Positions 6,038-10,217 of a stretch of DNA of 10,217 nt are shown here, one piece after another. The number at the start of each line of letters is the position of its first letter. Position 1 is the stretch's first letter. The stretch spans positions 1-10,217 of the forward strand of contig JBNKEI010000179.1 in NCBI GenBank assembly GCA_050288705.1, given 5' to 3'. This DNA is from JBNKEI01 sp050288705 (GTDB lineage: Bacteria; Myxococcota; Myxococcia; Myxococcales; UBA5297). The position numbers were made by a program, and so were the translations under genes. The notes beneath the pieces were generated by a model. The model saw nothing but the letters and a program-made list of their open reading frames with translations. It was not told where the DNA came from and made no database searches.

Positions 6038-7267
6038 ATGACTACTAAAAATGACACTATGAAAGAAGGGGCTGCGTCCCTTTCGAAGCTTATTCAGTCG
6101 CAAAAATTGGTAGTGACTACTAATACCTCAAAAGTATTCAACAAAAGAATGGTACCCATTGCTAATGGTTTTTCATCCACCGGAGGTTACTTGGAATCTT
6201 GCGAGACTTCCGGAGAGACCGCCTTAGAGACTTCCGGCGCGCCTGCTGATTTCGGACTATTGGGCGGTAGCGTTGAACAGCAGAATGCAGGTGCGATAGA
6301 AGTTCTGCGCAAAAACAGAAAGTACCTCGATACTGCCGCGGGCAAGGGAAGACCCGACGGTGTTATCTGCAAGGAAGATCTGGTGGCAGCAATTCAAAAC
6401 CTCGCCACCTCTCCAGAGCTTAAGGCAGCCTGCAGGTACATGCTCGAAAATCCGAGAGCCTTCAAAAAGTTGGAGACCGCTTTGTCTGGAGGTCCAGGAG
6501 ATGACAAGATTGACTTCGGCGACCTCGATTACGTGCATGCAGTACAAACTTTGCAAAAAAACCGGAACTATCTAGACATCGCCGCGGGCAATGGATCTCC
6601 TGATAGGCTTATCGAGAAGGAAGACTTGGTGGCAGCCATGAAAAATCCGGCCACCTCCCCGGAACTCAAGGAAGCTTGCAAGTATTTACTTGGGCATCCG
6701 AGTGAGTTTCTCAAGCTGGAAACAACTAGGTATGGAGGCCCGGGGGATAACAAAATCGATTTCGACGATCTCGACGCTTCTGGTTTTGTCGGCAAAGTAA
6801 ATGCGGCTAAGCGTGATTTAAACGAGTCCTTTCACTCCAAAAACTTCCTCGACACGACGGCGAATATTGACTGCTTTGACAAGTTAATTGGCAAGGAACA
6901 TCTTATTGCAACGCTGAACGACCAGGCTATTTCTCCGGAGCTTCAAAAAGCCTGCAAACATCTGCTGAAGCACGCGGATGACTTCGGCAGGCTTGCGACG
7001 GTCAAACCTAGCGAGCAAGGAGGCAAAAAGAGCTGCTCTGATTCCGCTGGGCGTAGTGACCAGGATCTTATTGGATTAGAAAACCTTAAGACAATGATGA
7101 ACAACCCGGCCTGTTCCTCGGGGCTTAAGGAAGCCTGTAAGTACTTGCTTGAGCACATCGAGGAGTTTTGCAGAATCGAAGCTGCTCAGCACAGTTCAGG
7201 TAACATCAAGAACAGTGGCTTGGTTTCAAAAACAATGAAAGCGCATCTTTCATGGAGCAAGTTTTAA
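6038..7267 (+). CDS. HrpF/NolX-like repeat protein, candidate type III translocator or effector
   Basis: Predicted 409-residue protein with no signal peptide or membrane segment. Residues 1-85 are polar, Ser/Thr-rich and probably disordered, with a short internal repeat (ETSGETAL then ETSGAPAD). From about residue 88 the protein is built of repeats: two full units (88-164 and 170-246) and two degenerate ones (about 262-322 and 342-382). Each full unit has LD-x-A-x-G-x-P-D then a K-E-D-L helix, a SPELK-ACKYLL helix, and a second acidic loop (GGPGDDKIDFGDL). This resembles, from memory, the EF-hand-like repeats in HrpF of Xanthomonas, PopF of Ralstonia and NolX of rhizobia, which are type III translocon proteins. 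It lacks the large hydrophobic C-terminal segments of those translocators, so an effector or helper role is equally possible. The start is uncertain: the frame is open from 5942, inside rlmL, with other ATGs at 5966 and 6059. I chose 6038 because it clears rlmL. No Shine-Dalgarno is strong. Confidence 0.6.
   Translation: MTTKNDTMKEGAASLSKLIQSQKLVVTTNTSKVFNKRMVPIANGFSSTGGYLESCETSGETALETSGAPADFGLLGGSVEQQNAGAIEVLRKNRKYLDTAAGKGRPDGVICKEDLVAAIQNLATSPELKAACRYMLENPRAFKKLETALSGGPGDDKIDFGDLDYVHAVQTLQKNRNYLDIAAGNGSPDRLIEKEDLVAAMKNPATSPELKEACKYLLGHPSEFLKLETTRYGGPGDNKIDFDDLDASGFVGKVNAAKRDLNESFHSKNFLDTTANIDCFDKLIGKEHLIATLNDQAISPELQKACKHLLKHADDFGRLATVKPSEQGGKKSCSDSAGRSDQDLIGLENLKTMMNNPACSSGLKEACKYLLEHIEEFCRIEAAQHSSGNIKNSGLVSKTMKAHLSWSKF
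6299..7183 (+). repeat. Protein-level repeat array in the HrpF-like gene
   Basis: Units begin at about 6299, 6545, 6821 and 7061. The first two are full and offset by exactly 246 bp (82 codons). The last two have lost much of the acidic loops, although the SPELxKACKxLL-type helix is kept in all four (SGLKEACKYLL in the last). The DNA of the first two copies has diverged at many positions, so this is an old amplification and not a recent duplication. Confidence 0.8.
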
Positions 7268-7389
7268 CGCTGACTTTAACTGCTCTCGTTAGGCGGGCAG
7301 CGTCGTTCTGATTCTCGCTTAAATGATTCATATCGTGGATAATCAAGATAGGGTGCGCTGCGTTGGCCGGAACTACTTGGAGAGCAACG

Positions 7390-8199
7390 ATGAATTTCCA
7401 CGTAAGATTTTTGTCGTTGGGAGCCGTTTCATTTTGCATGGCATGGTCAGCAGGTGTATGGGCAAAAGTCAGTGTTAGTGTTCAAGTTCCATTGCCCAGC
7501 GTGCATATTGAAATTGCACCACCGGCTCCGCGCCATGAAGCAGTGCCTCCACCTCGCCAGGGTCATCTCTGGCGCTCTGGTTATTGGCGTTGGAAAGGAC
7601 ATCGGCATGTCTGGGAACCTGGCGTCTGGATTGCGATTCAGCCTGGTTCTTCCTGGCGCAGAGATCGTTGGGAGCGCGAGAGGAGTGGATGGCGTTTTGT
7701 CCCTGGACATTGGGAGCCACGAGGGCGAGAGGAACGGCAAGGCAAGCTCGTTCGGGAGCGTTACCACTCGAATCGACGGCCTGTTCGAAAAGATGAGAAT
7801 TGGGCGCGTCCTAGCCGCCAGAGTTTTCAAATTCCGCCCGATCGGGTGCCTCCACGCGGCACCTGTAAGGTATGGTTCCGTGATTTGCCGCCAGATCGCC
7901 AATCGCCGCCAATGAGTTGTCGGAAAGCCCGTACTGATGCGCGTGAATGGGGAGGAATGGTGATTTGGGCGAGAGGTTCAGACTCCTATCAGAATGGACA
8001 GGTATCTGCTGAAGATTTTGGCCCTCATCGGCTGCATAACGTGCCACCTGATCGGCTGCCGCCACCAGGTATGTGCCGTCTCTGGTACGATAATGCGCCT
8101 CCCGATCGACAATCTCGGCCTGAATCTTGCCGATCCGCGCTGCATCGCGCCCGTAGGCATGGAGGGCGAGTGCTCTATATGCCAGGCTCGGATATGTAG
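7390..8199 (+). CDS. Secreted YXWGXW-repeat protein with duplicated Cys module
   Basis: Predicted 269-residue envelope protein. Residues 1-25 form a signal peptide (MNFHVRFLSLG..., cleavage likely near VWA). Residues about 58-110 carry the aromatic repeats of the YXWGXW family (GYWRWKGHRHVWEPGVW and GWRFVPGHWEP), found in small secreted or outer-envelope proteins of proteobacteria whose biochemical role is not established. The middle (111-145) is Arg-rich. The C-terminal half holds two copies of a module of about 50 residues (148-198 and 218-268): [IV]PPDR-x-P-P, then a Cys, a W[FY] pair, PPDRQS-x-P, a second Cys and a Gly-Gly turn. The four cysteines (159, 177, 229, 247) could form one disulfide per module. 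The ATG at 7390 has GGAG at 7379-7382 with a 7-nt gap, the best ribosome binding site of the plus-strand genes here; an earlier in-frame start at 7363 would bury the signal peptide. It converges with the YopJ-like gene. Confidence 0.75.
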   Translation: MNFHVRFLSLGAVSFCMAWSAGVWAKVSVSVQVPLPSVHIEIAPPAPRHEAVPPPRQGHLWRSGYWRWKGHRHVWEPGVWIAIQPGSSWRRDRWERERSGWRFVPGHWEPRGREERQGKLVRERYHSNRRPVRKDENWARPSRQSFQIPPDRVPPRGTCKVWFRDLPPDRQSPPMSCRKARTDAREWGGMVIWARGSDSYQNGQVSAEDFGPHRLHNVPPDRLPPPGMCRLWYDNAPPDRQSRPESCRSALHRARRHGGRVLYMPGSDM

Positions 8200-8245
8200 T
8201 TTCCTATTTTCTAGTTAGGTCATTTTTGAAGACGAGAGCCGAAAC

Positions 8246-8272
8246 AGCCTAAGAACGGTCACTCCTTGGGCT
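8246..8272. terminator. Possible hairpin between convergent genes
   Basis: AGCCTAAG (8246-8253) and CTTGGGCT (8265-8272) can pair through 8 bp with one wobble, around an 11-nt loop, in the 92-bp gap between two convergent genes. There is no clear T run after the stem on either strand, so it may end transcription weakly or not at all. Confidence 0.3.
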
Positions 8273-8291
8273 ATTGAAAGACAAAATTTCC

Positions 8292-9899
8292 CTACGGCTT
8301 TAGAAGAGGCCCCTGCGCTCGTCTTTCTTCGTATAGTTTTCCTGGCTCGGGGACGTCGCGCAACCTGAAATCGCCATCCAGTTGCTTTTTGAGGGCTGCC
8401 ATCTCGCGATCGGATGCTCTTTTAAGATATTCGATTGCCCGATCTATGTATGTAATACGCTTGCTCTCTATTGAAGTGCCAATGCGAAGCGTTTCGATTT
8501 TCGGATTTAAATGCGCCATTCGAGCGTAGTACAACTTAGCAGGATTCCTGTACCGGGTTGTGTTCTTGGTCTCATAGCGTTCCATCAGGGATTGCCCTGA
8601 CTTGTTTACTAGTGCATTGCCGTAGGCTGACGGGTTCTCTATAAGAAACTCTTGGAGAGTGGTCTTCGACTGAGAGTGTTTAAATAAGGAAATCGGCAAG
8701 ACGCCTTTGCCATCAACGATTTTGACCCGGTCTCTAGACGCCAAGACAGTGGCGTCGCCCCCTTTGGACGTCTTGATTTGCCCGGACATATTCTGTTCGT
8801 GTAGCTTTTCAAAGAGACGGCTTTCCTTAGCCATTTTGGATGTAGCCGAAAGTCCGAAAATTTGACACCCAATGTCTGACTTCATCGTATCCAAGGCTAA
8901 TACGGCCAGCGTCACCTTGCCTTTTAAATATGGGTGACCGACAAGTTTATGCAGGTTTGGCAACGCCTCCTTTTCATATATATTTTTGGTCTTACCTTTG
9001 AATCCCAACGGCTCTACAATCAGGACAGAGATGTTCCCTGATTTCTTATCTCGCATAACGTCCGCAGCTACGAGATGAGCGGAAAATCCGGGCACCACAA
9101 ACATCAAGCGCTCGCGGGGTCGGCTTTTAGAGGGATTCCCTTTTGAGAGCCAATCTCCAAGTCCGTGCTCTAAGAAATTAAGATTCAGGTCTGGTGATCG
9201 TCTTTTTTCCGCAGCTAACAACAGTGGGAACATGGCGGAATCGTAGCGTGAATCCATGCGGTCGGGCGACCAGTTCTGTGCCAGTAGTGTGGAATAGTGT
9301 TGCTTGATTTGCTTCATGTCACCGATTAATTTCGATCTGGCCTCGGAATACTTACTACTTTGCTTCTTTTGTGCGATCCCGGGCGAGCTTGTACCAGATC
9401 CCGCAGTAGTGCCAAATATTTTGCCTACTAATGACATTGGTCCCAACAGCTTCGCGAACTCATGCTTCTTGGGTCCAATGGCAGTTGGAGCGCGCTGCGA
9501 ATGGTCTGAGGCGCCGGGATCGTCGCCCAGGGGGATTTCTCCTTGGGGAGCTTTAACTACGCTTTTTTCTGCTCGATTCTCCGATACTCTATCCGTGGAT
9601 TCAGTGGCAAGTGAAGAATCCGGTAAACTGCTTAAGGCGTCATAGAATACTTCTTCTATTTCCGTAGGTTGTGAACTCTGAAAGCAATCGGAATCTGAAC
9701 GTGGAGAACGCTGAGAGCTGTTTATTTCCTGCCCGCTAACCTGTTGGCCTCTTTTGCGCGTTCGGATCTGCGGGCTGCGTTGGGGAGAGGAAGGGGATTT
9801 CGAAGATGGCGTAGTTGGGTTTGCCTTATTCTCGATTCCAGATGCCGTATTTTCGGGACAATCGAGTGGTTTTGTGCCTCGGGGTATCTTGGGGAACAT
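8292..9899 (-). CDS. YopJ-family Ser/Thr acetyltransferase effector
   Basis: Predicted 535-residue protein. YopJ-family effectors enter eukaryotic cells by type III secretion and acetylate Ser, Thr or Lys of host proteins such as MAPK and NF-kB kinases, or plant immune factors, with inositol hexakisphosphate as activator. Family features run in order: YDSAMFPLLLAAEKRRSPDL-like start of the fold (219-238), catalytic H275 in FSAHLV, E296 in IVEPLGF, C345 in SDIGCQIFGLSA, then LHEQN (366-370) and LP..LFKHSQS (401-411). The triad spacing (21 and 49 residues) is close to that of YopJ (H109, E128, C172). Residues 1-185 are an added Ser/Pro/charge-rich, probably disordered region, making it nearly twice the length of YopJ (288); it may hold the secretion signal, chaperone site or a targeting function. 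The tail (about 480-535) is charged and helical. The ATG at 9897-9899 has AAGGA 10 nt upstream. The host target and secretion system are not visible here. Confidence 0.85.
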   Translation of the reverse strand: MFPKIPRGTKPLDCPENTASGIENKANPTTPSSKSPSSPQRSPQIRTRKRGQQVSGQEINSSQRSPRSDSDCFQSSQPTEIEEVFYDALSSLPDSSLATESTDRVSENRAEKSVVKAPQGEIPLGDDPGASDHSQRAPTAIGPKKHEFAKLLGPMSLVGKIFGTTAGSGTSSPGIAQKKQSSKYSEARSKLIGDMKQIKQHYSTLLAQNWSPDRMDSRYDSAMFPLLLAAEKRRSPDLNLNFLEHGLGDWLSKGNPSKSRPRERLMFVVPGFSAHLVAADVMRDKKSGNISVLIVEPLGFKGKTKNIYEKEALPNLHKLVGHPYLKGKVTLAVLALDTMKSDIGCQIFGLSATSKMAKESRLFEKLHEQNMSGQIKTSKGGDATVLASRDRVKIVDGKGVLPISLFKHSQSKTTLQEFLIENPSAYGNALVNKSGQSLMERYETKNTTRYRNPAKLYYARMAHLNPKIETLRIGTSIESKRITYIDRAIEYLKRASDREMAALKKQLDGDFRLRDVPEPGKLYEERRAQGPLLKP

Positions 9900-9909
9900 G
9901 GCAATTTAT

Positions 9910-9939
9910 TCCTTAGTCTATCCCGATCTTTCCATCGGG
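9910..9939 (-). promoter_or_regulatory. Leader of the YopJ-like gene: RBS and upstream hairpin
   Basis: On the minus strand the Shine-Dalgarno AAGGA (9910-9914) lies 10 nt before the ATG. Seven nt further upstream is a perfect inverted repeat with 6-bp arms, CCCGAT (9922-9927) and ATCGGG (9934-9939), around a 6-nt loop. In RNA it would fold as a small stable hairpin. It could also be a DNA operator. It leaves the ribosome binding site unpaired. Confidence 0.5.
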
Positions 9940-10217
9940 TCTTACTCAAAGGAAGGCAAACCAACTCTTATTCGCTCATGATACGGTTGCCGATTGGAAT
10001 GAGATGAGGTATCTGAACCAGGGCAACGAGAATTTTTCTATCATCCGGTCGAGATCGTATTTGATTAGGTATTCGCATAATGGTAATTATACGATGCTTC
10101 CAATTTTTCTCGAAGCTCATTTGTGTCGTCTGTAGACCTTGATGATCTGATAGCATTCGTTAAACCAAAAAAAGCAGTTAGCAGTTCAGCTCACGCGCAG
10201 CTTGACGCTAGTTGAGA
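9940..10217. other. No convincing gene at right edge
   Basis: This stretch must include the promoter of the YopJ-like gene, but I could not place clear boxes. A minus-strand frame at 9968-10156 (62 residues, basic, possible inner start MSFEKNWKHR) has no good ribosome binding site and no recognisable family. Near the end are a run of seven A (10167-10173) and a tandem GCAGTTA/GCAGTTC (10174-10187). Read on the minus strand these give a T tract after short repeats, conceivably the end of a gene lying beyond the window, but I find no strong stem. I see no tRNA or attachment site. Confidence 0.4.

Noticed and set aside
7447..7915. Long overlapping open frames on both strands (about 150 codons each) inside the YXWGXW gene
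   Set aside because: They are shadows of an Arg/Pro/Trp-rich gene that has its own signal peptide, ribosome binding site and recognisable repeats. The shadow frames show no family features.
8292..9899. C48/C55-type protease or deubiquitinase in place of acetyltransferase
   Set aside because: The His-Glu-Cys order matches that clan, but the specific LF-KHSQS and LHEQN signatures and the H-E-C spacing fit the YopJ acetyltransferase family better.
1..10217. tRNA, rRNA, insertion sequences or integrase genes
   Set aside because: I found no cloverleaf-like sequence, no transposase or integrase motifs, and no terminal inverted repeats with flanking target duplications.

Overview
The window appears to be bacterial chromosome, with a GC content I judge by eye to be in the mid-40s percent. 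Several genes point to the Myxococcota: a TPR protein with tandem cyclic-nucleotide-binding domains, a PilZ-like protein with the divergent N-terminal domain common in myxobacteria, a secreted TPR plus PEGA protein with two C-terminal membrane helices, and a YXWGXW-repeat envelope protein. GC is low for free-living myxobacteria. Two genes also resemble type III secretion proteins: a YopJ-family acetyltransferase and an HrpF/NolX-like repeat protein. A host-associated, reduced-genome myxobacterium (for example a relative of Pajaroellobacter) would fit both signals. That assignment is inference; the sequence contains no rRNA or other marker to settle it.

Layout. Positions 1-439 are gene-poor, with a 15-bp tandem repeat and only weak, possibly degraded reading frames. 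A minus-strand gene (440-1816) encodes the TPR/double-CNBD protein. It is divergent, across a 106-bp gap holding a small palindrome, from a plus-strand pair: the PilZ-like protein (1923-2642) and the exported TPR/PEGA protein (2714-3727). The pair ends at a hairpin-plus-T-tract terminator (3730-3777). Next comes rlmL/rlmKL (3853-6000), a full-length two-methyltransferase enzyme modifying 23S rRNA. It is followed 37 bp later by the repeat-rich HrpF-like protein (about 6038-7267). A secreted YXWGXW-repeat protein with a duplicated cysteine module (7390-8199) runs convergent to the YopJ-family effector gene on the minus strand (8292-9899). The last 318 bp hold the effector's leader and no convincing gene.

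How they fit together. The left half looks like envelope and signalling functions with ordinary housekeeping. The right half (about 6.0-9.9 kb) looks like an accessory virulence or host-interaction segment next to a housekeeping methyltransferase: one effector with an intact His-Glu-Cys triad and one translocator/effector-like repeat protein. No secretion apparatus gene or chaperone lies in this window, so it must be encoded elsewhere if these proteins are exported by a type III system. The points most worth following are the long N-terminal extension of the YopJ-like enzyme, the HrpF-like repeat array, and a 13-bp tandem duplication in the CNBD gene whose contraction would truncate the protein.
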